In this document: piece by piece, positions 25,979 through 37,803 of the stretch
How the letters are laid out: each line of letters opens with the position of its first letter
Position numbering within the stretch: the stretch's first letter is position 1
Assembly: GCF_018812025.1 (NCBI RefSeq)
Contig: NC_063052.1
Coordinates: 30,643,951 to 30,707,950, forward strand
Reading direction: 5' to 3'
DNA: 64,000 nucleotides
DNA from: Megalobrama amblycephala
Taxonomy: Eukaryota > Chordata > Actinopteri > Cypriniformes > Xenocyprididae
The notes under the pieces: model-generated
Database searches by the model: none
The model's input: only the letters and a program-made list of their open reading frames with translations
What the model was told of the DNA's origin: nothing
Position numbers and translations under genes: made by a program

Positions 25979-27690
25979 TTAAGTAATATTATTACTTAAC
26001 ATTACTATATACAGTAATATTAAGTAATTATATAGTACTATTAAGTCATTTTACTTATATTACTTTTCCTAAACACAATTGTTTTTTATTTTACAGTAAA
26101 ATTACAAAAGTTCCATTTTGTAATATTTTATACACATTAAATATTATTACATATTATATTTATTATTATATTTACATATTATGTTTAATAATAGTAATTA
26201 TTATTATCATTTTGTTATTTTTCATAGTCATATTGATATAAATAAATCACAATCTTTGGTCAATTTGTGCAGCCCTACAAACAAGCACAGCAAACCTGAG
26301 CTTTTTTATGTATGTATGTATTTATTTATTTATTTATTTATTTAACATGTTAAATTGTGTTTTTCCCCCCACATTGTGCAGCTCTAAATATTGATGGCTC
26401 TAAAAAACATTAGGAAGTACTGTAACTGTACAGTATACACTGCTCACTCTTCAGAAGTCTCGAAACGTCCCGCCCAGCTTCCTGTCTGAAGAGGAAATAT
26501 GTCAACACAATTAGGAGAACTGGGCTTATCAAGCATTTAGTGCAGTATTTAAAGGCTTTTATCAAAGCCATTCAAAACCATTTTCAAAACAGAAACACCT
26601 TCAATAACAACTTGTGCAGAAACAGATTCACTAGAATATATCAGAGGGAAATGTGTCAGTCAGACGGAAGGAGTGAGAAAGTGAGATATCAGCCGTCCGT
26701 GTGTAAGCGAGCGTGTAACGCCCTGCTCTCTGATGTGAGACGTACAACACACGGTAACCTCACATATCCCACAAGGCACTGCATGATGAATGAGCTCTGC
26801 AGAAGCTGCTGTCCTCCAACACACATCTCCCATGATTCTCTCTCCTTCACTTCCTCTCTCTCCACATTCCCGACAGATTGATTAATGTCCGTTCTGTGCC
26901 GCTCCGTTACAAGAACACATTACACAGACCCGACCTGTGCTTTTGTCTTGAAAAATTGATACAAATTAAATGAGTTTATGTTTAAAACAAGAACAAATAT
27001 CTGACAATGGAGTCAGAAAAAAAATGTTTACCTTTAAATTAAGTTAAATTTTCTGACCCCAATGGCAGATATTTTTTAAAGCAAAAACTCACTTCATTTT
27101 GATGCATTTTTCAGAAAACAAGACTTAATATCTGAAGTTATTCTGCTTCATAATTAAATGTATCTTGATTTAAGAATGTTTAGATATTTGTACTGGAAAC
27201 AAGACAAAAATACTAAGGAAGAGTATAGTACATACACAAATACATGATCAAACCGCCATAAGTGAAGACGTTTTACAATTAAAAACTAAAAAAAAAAAAA
27301 TTCAAATTTCAATTCAAAAGGACGCAAAACAACAATGAAAAGAAATCTCTCTCTGAGCTCATACTGTATAATGAACATTGATTTTTTTGTATAAACCAAG
27401 AAATAAGCAAAGTTTTAGGAATTTGAATAAAGTCTGTACAATAGCACTATCAAATGTAAGTAAAAGTGATGCTCAAAATACTCAAATTAACCTTTCATTC
27501 AGTTTGTTTTGCTGATAATACAATTTGCATGAACAAAAAACTATTAAATCAGAAAGATGCTAAATTAATTGGGAGCTACAGACTTTTTGAAGCCCTCTCT
27601 GCAATTTTGATCATGTAAAGCACTTTGAACTATATTTTATGTCTGAAAGGTGCTATATAAATAAAATGTATTATTGTTATAATTATTATA

Positions 27691-27790
<100 letters not shown>

Positions 27791-28338
27791 CCTTCTGCTC
27801 ACCTTGAGGGCAAACAGTTTGAGTGATGACATCATCCATAATGAGACCCCACTGAACAGATGAAGATTTCAGAGTCAAATTACCCACAATCCATCACTCT
27901 CTGCCAAACGACAGCTGCCAACCTGCCTCTCTTCAGGACAAAATAAATAAACGGGTTGTATAATGTCCTGACAAATGCCAGTGTTTGTATTTGTACACAG
28001 ATGGTAACTCATTATGCAGCAGTGATTTAAAGGATTAAAGAAGCTCGCAATCTGCAGGACGATCATAATCCCGATTCGCTGAATCTCCATCTCAAAGTTC
28101 AGATGTAAAGACGAGAAATCAGAACTACAGAACAAGTTTCATAAACAAATACACAAACACGTTTGTTTTATGGGCCACTTTATCATAAAGAGGAGACAAA
28201 ACAATAATGATTTACATGAAACAGTCATTCATTAAATTAACAACCCCTTAAAATTGTGTAATTTAATAAAAAGGATGTCTAATTTGCACACTGCAGTCAG
28301 TTTTAAATGTTTTTTTTGTGCATTTTAATACAGAAAAG

Positions 28339-28776
28339 TAGGGCTGCACAATTTAAGGGGAAATCTAATTGCAATTTCTCTATTAAAAATTGTTATTTAA
28401 TGCTTTTATTATCAATATGGCTACAATAATAATAAGTTATGAATAAATACAAATAATAAATTACTATTAAAAGAATTTAATAAATTATTAAATAAATTAA
28501 ATTGTAAAATTTCACTGTGATATACACAAATCATAAATAAAAGGAAAGACTATGGCGTGTTTGAATAATTCAAAACAAAAATAATGTTATGAAATACATT
28601 TCAGTGCACACTATTTCTGTGTCAGTGATCATGTGATTCTTTGTACAGATAGTCGGATGTATTTAAGAACAATAATATAATAATTGTCATTTTATTTTAC
28701 ATTACAACTGTAAAATTACAGCCTTAATTTCTTAATTTTCGCAATATTTTTTATTTCAATTAATCATGCAGCCCTA
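28339..28776. mobile_element. hAT-like MITE
   Basis: Termini TAGGGCTGCACAATTTAA and CATGCAGCCCTA flank an AT-rich interior without ORFs. The flanking octamers are only partly alike, so the insertion is older than those at 6.8 and 57.3 kb. Confidence 0.6.
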
Positions 28777-29007
28777 TAGGAAAATATCTCATCTGATTTA
28801 AGCAATCTTTCTGACTGGAAACACAATCAATCAACTAATCAATCAGGACTTTCTTACGCTTAAAAAACAAATCACTCAATAAACCCCTCACATCAGCTCT
28901 AAAGACCCACAAAAAAGCAGGAAAAGACACAACAGGCGTCAGTTCAGCTAAAAATAAACTTTACACTACACGACAGCTGTAAAGTGGATGGAGTTCATGG
29001 GTCACGT

Positions 29008-29038
<31 letters not shown>

Positions 29039-29044
29039 TGTTGT

Positions 29045-29300
29045 TGCACCTATCATTATGAGGACATTCCATAGGCATAATGATTTTTATACTGTACAAA
29101 CTGTATATTCTATCACCTAACCCTAACCCTTCCCATCACAGAAAACTTTCTGCATTTTTACATTTTTAATAAAACATTTGCTTAGCATGTTTTTAAGCCA
29201 TTTTAATTATGACTCAGGAAATGTCCTCATAAACCTTGTTTACATTGTAATACCAGTGTAATACCCATGTCATTATACAAATTTGTGTCCTCATAAATCA
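29045..29300. repeat. Dispersed cyprinid repeat (ATGAGGACATTCCATAGGC type)
   Basis: Bounded by CA repeats, this stretch contains TTTTTATACTGTACAAACTG and CCTAACCCTAACCC and recurs in degenerate form at about 18260-18350. I recognise it as a common cyprinid intronic repeat. Its short TAACCC run is not a telomere. Confidence 0.45.
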
Positions 29301-29320
29301 TATAAACAAGTACACATACA

Positions 29321-29354
<34 letters not shown>

Positions 29355-30333
29355 GTTCAAAGCTTAAAGGTTTTTGATATTTGCTAAAGCCAAACCCTAA
29401 CCAACCGCTAACTGCTCAACCGAACCATACCCAAGAATTTCACCCACACAAACCTGCTGATATGAATAGATTTAAATCAGCTGATTCAAGAGGCTTTCAA
29501 ACAGTGAGGAGCTCTTCAAACGTCCTCACACTCATTTTCCCATGTTTCACAATACTCAGCCCTCTCAAGTGTAGACAAACCTGTACACAATGCACTTTTT
29601 ATCCAGAAGCCTTACAAATGAGTCAAACTGGGTTTTGAGTGTTTACAGACCGCAAAGATTCAATACACTCAAAATTAAAAACAAAAATCAAAAACCATGC
29701 AATGCTGAAGACATTTAAATATACAATCACTGATCTTTATAACACTGATGAGGCTTGTACAACATATCATAACAAGATCTTTTGGTTTATGAGATGTATT
29801 TTCCCCCAGATTCAGTTTTTTCCATTTTAATTTTTCTTGAAAACAACAACATGACTGTCATGTGACTGTGGGCTCATGCAGTCAATCAGGTTTCACACAG
29901 AGTTCAATTAACCCCAATAAAGCAATTTACCCATCATGTGACGAGTTATTCAATCAGAACTGTTTTAAGCCACACGAATGCTAAGGATGTACAGTAAAAC
30001 ATCAAATACACCATGAGCTGAAATACATCTTCACACATACAGAGGGTCCAGAAAGTACAGTTACACTACACAAGGGGAGCTGACTTCATACATCCACTAA
30101 AAAGCTAAAAGCACACACACACACACTGAGCAAAACACTAAACCGCATACTAAATATGTCTGTAAACATCCTGAACACTGATTCATGCACTAACAACAGG
30201 TGCGGTGGCTTTTGGGCATCTGAACCCACCACTGGCACAGCACAAAGTCAAATGCGCAGAAAAATATATGAATTCTCTGTCTTTATATAAGCTCGGTGTT
30301 TAGTGTCAGAACATGCAGCAGATTTCCACTCAC

Positions 30334-30545
30334 CTGATTCTTGAACGCGTCCGGACGCGCGTCTTGTCTGTCCGAGCGCGTGGCCTGCGTCACTGCTTCA
30401 CCGCTCATCCGGAGTGATGCTGTTTTAACGGTATTCCGGTAAATTCAGCGGTCCGGTTGTCCTCCGGCGTGCGTCTCGCGCGGTGTGTGCGCACGCAGTG
30501 AGACACCAGCTGAGTGAAACACATGTGCGCTGAACTGACGCTTTA
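30334..30545 (-). promoter_or_regulatory. ndst1: Probable ndst1 promoter and non-coding first exon
   Basis: A local GC- and CpG-rich patch stands out from the AT-rich surroundings. On the minus strand it ends in GAATCAG followed by GTGAGTGG, a good splice donor at 30333/30334, and it lacks a long ORF. Its position upstream of the ndst1 coding exons in the same orientation makes it the best candidate for the transcription start. The exact start site is not visible. This assignment is inference from composition and donor. Confidence 0.55.
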
Positions 30546-31065
30546 CAAGCATTCGGCAATAGAGGGCGACACACACACACACACACAGAGATACACAATT
30601 CTTTTACTGTCTATGATACACACACGCACTGTGTTATTAACGTGTTATAGAGCGACGACTAACGGTCAGAGAGCGATAATACATCTGGTACCAAACAAGA
30701 CTATCAAACCTTAGTGAGGTACAGTCATATTTAATTTTTGGCAGGAATGAAACCGAGGCTGTGAGTGATAGAAGTACAGTGCGTTCAATGGATTGATGTT
30801 CATCTAACAAAACATCTTTCCAAAAACATTCATTATACAAAAACTCCATAAAAAAGTTGTGCGTTTTGAAAAGCATATGTGAAATGACTATGGGACCTTC
30901 ATACATGCATCATTTAAAGGGATAGTTCAGCCAAAAACAAAAATTGTGTCATAATTTACTCATTTCCACCCGTAAGACTTTCATTCATCTTCGGAACACA
31001 AATGAAAATCTTTTTGATGAAATCTGAGAACTTTCTGTCCCTCCATAGACAGCTACACGACTTAA

Positions 31066-32643
31066 GGCCGGGTTCACACCGCAAGCGGCAGCAGAGCGGA
31101 AGCAGTGCGTTAGCAGCGCGTGAGCGTGAACTGCAGCTGCAGAGACGCGCGAGTATTCACACTGGAAGCGTTTGTACAGCGTCACAGCAGCGGCTCGAAG
31201 CTACATATAAAATGAGCATTTCTTTACAAAGACAGCTATAAATTTGTTTTTATAATTGGTCATTGTTAAACTTGCAAGGTGTACAACACTCACATATAAA
31301 CATAAAATAAAAATAAATAAATAAATAAAAGCCTCGTGCTGCACACAAATGAGGTAAGCTTTGTGTTACATCATCTGACGCATGAACATGTTTAAAAGAC
31401 TGCAAACTCAGCGAAAAAGACAGCAAACTCGGGTTTTATTTGGGATGGCAAGAGCCTATATTGCTGTCTGTGTAATACTAATGTTTATATATCATATTTT
31501 CTGGCTAGTTTAGTTTAGTTTTCTATAATATACCATACTTTAGCCCAAACTGAATAATTAAAAACAAGTTTAAATGAGTAAATCTTCTATAAATATTTTT
31601 TAATATTGATTTTCTTTCATGACCTACTTCAATTCTTGTTAAAACACACTAGATATGCTTATTCTGTGCATTTTGAGCACTTTTTGTGTGAAATCATATT
31701 TATTTTGTCCATCAAAGGTGTAGGCTACTTTCACTTTAATTGAGCGTTCACACCGCAAGCGGCAGCAGAGCAGAAACAGCGCGTATTTTTTCAGCGTCCA
31801 TGTTAACAGATGAGAGCGTTCACACCGCACGCAGGGGCTGCGCGGCAGCGCGGAGCAGGAGCAGAGCAGAAGTGCCGCGATCGTTTCGGCGCTGGGTCTA
31901 TTTTTGCTGCGCTGCTAACGCTCAATTAAAGTGAAAGTACACCTTTGATGGACAAAATAAATATGATTTCACACAAAAAGTGCTCAAAATGCACAGAATA
32001 AGCATATCTAGAGTGTTTTAACAAGAACTGAAGTATGTCAGGAAAGAAAATTAATATTAAAACATATTTATAGAAGATTTACTCATTTAAACTTGTTTTT
32101 TAATTATTCAATTTGGGTTAAAGTATGGTATATTATAGAAAACTTAACTAAACTAGCCAGAAAATATGATAATATAAACATTATTTTAGTTATTACACAG
32201 ACAGCCATATAGGCTCTTGCATACCCAAATCAAACCCGAGTTTGCTGTCTTTTTCGCCGAGTTTACAGTCTTGTAAACATGTTCATGCGTCAGATAATGT
32301 AAAACACAAAGCTTACTTCATTCGTGTGCAGCAATGGATGACACGAGGCTTTTATTTATTTATTTATTTTTATTTATTTTACGTTTATATGTGAGTGTTG
32401 TACACCTTGCATGTTAACAAACTTTCAAGACTATCAAGTTTAGCAATGACCAATTATAAAAACAAATTTACAGCTGTCTTTGTAAAGAAATGCTCACTTT
32501 ATATGCAGCTTTGAGCCGCTGCTGTGACGCTGTACAAACGCTTCCAGTGTGAATACTCGCGCGTCTCTGCAGCTGCAGTTCACGCTCACGCGCTGCTAAC
32601 GCGATGCTTCCGCTCTGCTGCCGCTTGCGGTCTGAACCCGGCC
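31066..32643. mobile_element. Foldback element with TAA target duplication (Harbinger-like)
   Basis: The left arm from GGCCGGGTTCACACCGCA and the right arm ending CGGTCTGAACCCGGCC are inverse complements over most of about 670 bp each. A GC-rich spacer of about 190 bp (31740-31926) repeats the CGTTCACACCGC motif. TAA flanks both ends (31063-31065, 32644-32646), as for PIF/Harbinger elements. No transposase. Confidence 0.75.
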
Positions 32644-32829
32644 TAACACTTGAAAAAGATCATAAAGAGATCGTAAAACTAATCCATATGAGTGGTTTAG
32701 AGTAGACTCAGTCGCTTTATATGATGAATAGATTTAATTTAGGCTTTTATTCACATATAAACGTTCATCAACTCACACATCAGTTGTGGTAAACGGAAAC
32801 TCAAGCATGACGTGCTGGAAACATCGAGG

Positions 32830-34640
32830 TTCATTCCCGTGTTACGCAGCATGTTTGAGCTTCCGCAGGACCAATGAGGTTCATTCTCGTGTTACGCTGC
32901 ACATTTGAGCTTCAGCAAGAACCAATGAGGTTCATTTTCGTGTTACGCAACACGTTTGAGCTTCCGCAGAACCAATGAGGTTCATTCTCGTGTTACGCTG
33001 CACATTTGAGCTTCAGCAAGAACCAATGAGGTTCATTCTCGTGTTACGCTGCACATTTGAGCTTCAGCAAGAACCAGTGAGGTTCATTCTCGTGTTACGC
33101 TGCACATTTGAGCTTCAGCAAGAACCAATGAGGTTCATTTTCGTGTTACGCAACACGTTTGAGCTTCCGCAGGACCAATGAGGTTCATTCTCGTGTTACG
33201 CAGCACGTTTGAGCGTCCGCAGGACCAATGAGGTTCACTCTCATGTTACGCAGCACGTTTGAGCTTCAGCGAGAACCAGTGAGGTTCATTCTCGTGTTAC
33301 GCAGCACGTTTGAGCTTCCGCAGGACCAATGAGGTTCATTCTCGTGTTACGCAGCGCGTTTGAGCTTCCGCAGGACCAATGAGGTTCACTCTCGTGTTAC
33401 ACAGCACATTTGAGCTTCCGCAGGACCAATGAGGTTCACTCTCGTGTTACGCAGCACATTTGAGCTTCCGCAGGACCAATGAGGTTCATTCTCGTGTTAC
33501 GCAGCTCGTTTGAGCTTCCACAGGACCAATGAGGTTCACTCTCGTGTTACACAGCACATTTGAGCTTCCGCAGGACCAATGAGGTTCGTTCTCGTGTTAC
33601 ACAGCACATTTGAGCTTCCGCAGGACCAATGAGGTTCATTCTCGTGTTACGCAGCGCGTTTGAGCTTCCGCAGGACCAATGAGGTTCACTCTCGTGTTAC
33701 ACAGCACGTTTGAGCGTCCGCAGGACAAATGAGGTTCACTCTCATGTTACGCAGCACGTTTGAGCTTCAGCGAGAACCAGTGAGGTTCATTCTCGTGTTA
33801 CGCAGCGCGTTTGAGCTTCCGCAGGACCAATGAGGTTCACTCTCATGTTACGCAGCACGTTTGAGCGTCCGCAGGACCAATGAGGTTCACTCTCGTGTTA
33901 CGCAGCACATTTGAGCTTCCGCAGGACCAATGAGGTTCATTCTCGTGTTACGCAGCTCGTTTGAGCTTCCACAGGACCAATGAGGTTCATTCTCGTGTTA
34001 CGCAGCACGTTTGAGCGTCCGCAGGACCAATGAGGTTCACTCTCATGTTACGCAGCACGTTTGAGCTTCAGCGAGAACCAGTGAGGTTCATTCTCGTGTT
34101 ACGCAGCACGTTTGAGCTTCCGCAGGACCAATGAGGTTCATTCTCGTGTTACGCAGCGCGTTTGAGCTTCCGCAGGACCAATGAGGTTCACTCTCGTGTT
34201 ACGCAGCGCGTTTGAGCTTCCGCAGGACCAATGAGGTTCACTCTCGTGTTACACAGCACATTTGAGCTTCCGCAGGACCAATGAGGTTCATTCTCGTGTT
34301 ACGCAGCGCGTTTGAGCTTCCGCAGGACCAATGAGGTTCACTCTCATGTTACGCAGCACGTTTGAGCTTCAGCGAGAACCAGTGAGGTTCATTCTCGTGT
34401 TACACAGCGCGTTTGAGCTTCCGCAGGACCAATGAGGTTCATTCTCGTGTTACGCAGCACGTTTGAGCGTCCGCAGGACCAATGAGGTTCACTCTCATGT
34501 TACGCAGCACGTTTGAGCTTCAGCGAGAACCAGTGAGGTTCATTCTCGTGTTACACAGCACATTTGAGCTTCCGCAGGACCAATGAGGTTCATTCTCGTG
34601 TTACGCAGCGCGTTTGAGCTTCAGCAAGAACCAACAAGGT
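32830..34640 (+). repeat. 50-bp minisatellite, roughly 36 units
   Basis: The unit is ACCAATGAGGTTCATTCTCG followed by TGTTACGCAGCACGTTTGAG and CTTCCGCAGG, with 51-bp variants ending CTTCAGCGAGA. Units differ by recurring point variants (GCGCG/GCACG/GCACA, CATTC/CACTC), and blocks of variants recur in the same order, so units were copied in groups. The array resumes at 37384-37440 after the LTR element. Where 51-bp units occur in succession an open frame appears; it is not a gene. Confidence 0.9.
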
Positions 34641-35685
34641 TCATTCTTGTTACGTAACACAGGAGGTCGGAGACACAGGTAAAGTTTACGATGTTTGAGA
34701 CAACCAGAGCAGTAGCAGGTGAGTAGTTACGATGAATTTTCCAAACAGAGCATATATCAAGACAGTAATACTTGACTTGATCTTCACACCAGGTTCAATG
34801 GAAGCAGAGGGACGTGGATCCAGACAGAGAATATATCAAGACTGGAACACTGAACTTGATCTTCACACCAGATTCAACGATGACTAAGGAGACTAGGAAC
34901 AGCGACTGCACATAGACACTCACAAATGACTGGAGAACGTGGAGGATCCAGGAGACACACTGGAGACAGGGAAGGAGTCCATAAGGTAAGCATTCAGGTT
35001 AGTATGCATTAACGAGACCGGACAATGACTGAGTGACTGAGTGTGCTTTATAGTGCTGTTGATTACGCTGGTGATGAGTGTCAGGTGCGTGTGATCAGCA
35101 CTCTGGAAAGGGAGCGTGACGTGATTGGCTGGGTGCAGAGCCTGGTGATTCTGTGACATTACCTCCCCCTCCCCGGTAGGCGCGTCCTCGCGCCTAAGAT
35201 GCCACAACGAGGAGGGGGGGGGGGCGCCCCGGAGATTTACAAGCAAGTGCAGGGAATGAAGACTTCAGAGGTCTTCGGGGCAGTACCAGATCTCCGGTCC
35301 TAATGGCGGGTCTGGGGCTTTGGGCGGCCATGGCCGGTCTGGAGCAAGAGATGGCCACGGCGGATTCGGAGCCAGGGACGGCCACGGCGGATTCGGAGCC
35401 AGGGACGGCCACGGCGGGTCCGGAGACAGGGACGGCCACGGCGGGTCCGGAGACAGGGACGGCCACGGCGGGTCAGGTATGTTGACGGACCTTTTTCCTA
35501 ATGGACTCTTAATGAATGTAGCACAGACATGGATTTTCTTAAGAGTCCTTTGGACAAGACTTGGAATTTTACCAGGGTCTGGACTTGGGTCTTTTCTTGG
35601 AACTCGACTGGGGTCTTGGAACTTGAAACTTGTAATTGTCTTGAACCTCGACTTGGAACTTGGAACTCGTAACTGATGTGGGTCT

Positions 35686-35793
35686 GGACTTGGAACTGGA
35701 CTTGGAACTGGACTTGGAACTGGACTTGGAACTGGACTTGGAACTGGACTTGGAACTGGACTTGGAACTGGACTTGGAACTGGACTTGGAACT
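35686..35793 (+). repeat. 12-bp minisatellite, 9 units (GGACTTGGAACT)
   Basis: Nine near-perfect GGACTTGGAACT units, just downstream of the Gag-like stop on the element's coding strand. Further 27-bp repeats lie at about 35360-35470 (ACGGCCACGGCGGRTYCGGA) in the same non-coding part. Confidence 0.9.
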
Positions 35794-36836
35794 TATAATA
35801 CCGGGAAACAACCAGGAAAACATTTATTACCCCGTTTCATGAACTTGAAGGGTTCGTTAACTACTGGAGTAGGTTCCGCGGCGGTTGAGATGGGCTCGGT
35901 CATGGTGGCAGGAGCGTGCTCAATGGTGGTGAAAGCTGGAGAGGGCTTGTGACGGACTAGAGCCGGCTCGTGACAGGCTGGAGCAGGCTTGTGACAGGCT
36001 GGGGCAGGCTTGTGACAGGCTGGGGCAGGCTTGCGATTGGCTGGGGCAGGCTCGGCGGTGCATGGAGCTGCTGGCTCGGCGGTGCATGGAGCTGCTGGCT
36101 CGGCGGTGCATGGAGCTGGCGGCTCGGCGGTGCATGGAGCTGGCGGCTCGGCGGTGCATGGAGCTGCTGGCTCGACGGACTCGTGGGCAGCTACTGGAGC
36201 GGACTCGTTGGCAGCTACTGGAGCGGACTCGGCGACAGGAAACTCAGGAAGCTTAGGCTGCATGAAGGCAGAACACTCAGAGGACTTGGATTGCACGGAG
36301 ACAGCAAATACAGGGGTCTTGGGCTGCACAGAGGCAGAAAACTTAGGAGGTTTGGGCTGCTTGGTCTTCCTCATCCTTCTCTTAGACTTTCCGGGTCCAG
36401 CAGAAATTTGCGGATCCGGCAGGACGCAGGGGAAAAGTTCACTGGAGGGGTACGTGGAGAAAGTCGAAGACTGACGAGCTAGCCAGGCCGTCCGTGCCTC
36501 TGGAGGAACTGGACGAGAGATGCACGTAATTTCCGGAACCTCATCGACAACAAATTTGGAGCCATTTAAATACAAAATCAAATTAATAATCTCCTTTATG
36601 GAAACATAATCGTCAGGTTCATCACAACGGATAGTGCTCTCGTCCAACCCCTCCAGAAACAGAGCGTTTAAACACGCATCTGGCCAATCCGTCAAATAAG
36701 CCAGCTCAACAATCTCCTTCACATACCTCTCCAGCGAACGTCCTTCCTGCAGGAGCCCAACGAGGCGATCAGCAGCAGAGATGGGCGTGGGAGGTGCAGG
36801 AGGAGCAGACATCTCAGAAATGACAAATAGCCCCAT
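35793..36836 (-). CDS. Gag-like protein of the LTR retrotransposon
   Basis: A 347-codon ORF lies between the LTRs in the element's sense direction. Residues about 20-90 (RLVGLLQEGRSLERYVKEIV ... AYLTDWPDACLNALFLEGLD) resemble the retrotransposon Gag capsid region that recurs in cyprinid genomes. The second half is low complexity, Pro/Ala-rich, with five EPxAPCTA octapeptides encoded by a 24-bp minisatellite (about 36048-36172) and KPAPACH repeats. There is no CCHC zinc knuckle. Start could be the first Met or the Met eight codons later (MSAPPAPP). Structural role in the particle is inferred from the family. Confidence 0.7.
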   Translation of the reverse strand: MGLFVISEMSAPPAPPTPISAADRLVGLLQEGRSLERYVKEIVELAYLTDWPDACLNALFLEGLDESTIRCDEPDDYVSIKEIINLILYLNGSKFVVDEVPEITCISRPVPPEARTAWLARQSSTFSTYPSSELFPCVLPDPQISAGPGKSKRRMRKTKQPKPPKFSASVQPKTPVFAVSVQSKSSECSAFMQPKLPEFPVAESAPVAANESAPVAAHESVEPAAPCTAEPPAPCTAEPPAPCTAEPAAPCTAEPAAPCTAEPAPANRKPAPACHKPAPACHKPAPACHEPALVRHKPSPAFTTIEHAPATMTEPISTAAEPTPVVNEPFKFMKRGNKCFPGCFPVL

Positions 36837-37803
36837 ACTGGTTGCTCAGCGGTATTGGTCCGGTCTTCTGTTACGTAACACAGGAGGTCGGAGACACAGT
36901 AAAGTTTACGATGTTTATTGAGACAACCAGAACAGTAGCAGGTAAGTAGTTACGATGAAGTTTCCAAACAGAGCATATATCAAGACAGTAATACTTGACT
37001 TGATCTTCACACCAGGTTCAATGGAAGCAGAGGGACGTGGATCCAGACAGAGAATATATCAAGACTGGAACACTGAACTTGATCTTCACACCAGATTCAA
37101 CGATGACTAAGGAGACTAGGAACAGCGACTGCACATAGACACTCACGAATGACTGGAGAACGTGGAGGATCCAGGAGACACACTGGCGACAGGGAAGGAG
37201 TCCATAAGGTAAGCATTCAGGTTAGTATGCATTAACGAGACCGGACAATGACTGAGTGACTGTGAGTGTGCTTTATAGTGCTGTTGATTACGCTGGTGAT
37301 GAGTGTCAGGTGCGTGTAATCAGCACTCTGGAAAGGGAGCGTGACGTGATTGGCTGGGTGCAGAGCCTGGTGATTCTGTGACAATTCTCATGTTACGCAG
37401 CACGTTTGATCTTCAGCGAGAACCAATGACGTTCATTCTTGTGTTACTTACGCAAGAGGTTTGTTCTAGTGCATGAAGCAGGTTCGGTTGAGCTTCTGTT
37501 TATGTTCGCTGATCAATGTTTATATGTGGATAAAAGCCTAAATTCAGTCTGTTCATCATATAAAGCGATTAAGTCTCTTCAGAAAATTTGAACTAAACCG
37601 CTCAATTCATGTGGATTAGTTTTATGATCTCTTTATGAGCTTTCTGAAGTGGTAGTTGCGTCTATGGAGGGACAGAAAGCTCTTAGATTTCATTAAAATA
37701 TCTTAATTTGTGTTCTGAAGGTGAATGAAAGTCTAACAGGTTTGGAACGACATGAGGTGCTATAATTAATGATAGAATATTCATTTTTGCATGAACTATC
37801 AAT

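Larger units (their letters stand above)
34648..37383 (-). mobile_element. Non-autonomous LTR retrotransposon, complete ends
   Basis: Two direct repeats, 34648-35158 and 36869-37383, both begin TGTTACGTAACACAGG and end GATTCTGTGACA (TG...CA). By eye they differ at about eight substitutions and a few small indels, roughly 98% identity. A perfect 5-bp target duplication ATTCT lies at 34643-34647 and 37384-37388. On the minus strand a polypurine tract GGGGAGGGGGAGGTAA abuts the 3' LTR at 35159-35174, so the element is transcribed leftward. Only a Gag-like ORF is present; protease, reverse transcriptase and integrase are absent. No standard primer binding site was recognised. It must depend on a related autonomous element. 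Confidence 0.9.
30918..37803. mobile_element. TTAA-flanked family B element enlarged by nested repeats
   Basis: The left end AGGGATAGTTCAGCC follows TTAA (30914-30917). The right end, reading GAACTATCAATT, precedes TTAA (37804-37807). Matching inverted arms include CTTTCTGTCCCTCCATAGAC on the left and GTCTATGGAGGGACAGAAAG at about 37660-37680. Between the arms sit a foldback element, a minisatellite and an LTR retrotransposon, which explains its 6.9-kb length compared with about 0.6 kb for the copy at 25.4 kb. Confidence 0.65.

Noticed and set aside
29107..29125. CCTAACCCTAACCC as interstitial telomere sequence
   Set aside because: Only two units, within a dispersed cyprinid repeat that also occurs elsewhere.
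32975..33181. Open frame with a repeated 17-residue motif (MRFILVLRCTFELQQEP)
   Set aside because: It exists only because four consecutive minisatellite units happen to be 51 bp; flanking 50-bp units break the frame.
32830..34640. CRISPR-like look of a regular repeat array
   Set aside because: Units are contiguous with no spacers, and the host is a vertebrate.
34648..34663. Relation between the LTR terminus TGTTACGTAACA and the family A palindrome ACTGTTACGTAACAGT
   Set aside because: The shared 12 bp is the LTR end, and its flanks are unrelated; most likely coincidence.
35970..36482. Plus-strand frames rich in Gly/Trp or Ala/Gly opposite the Gag-like gene
   Set aside because: Shadows of the 24-bp repeats; the LTR polarity and polypurine tract place the coding strand on minus.
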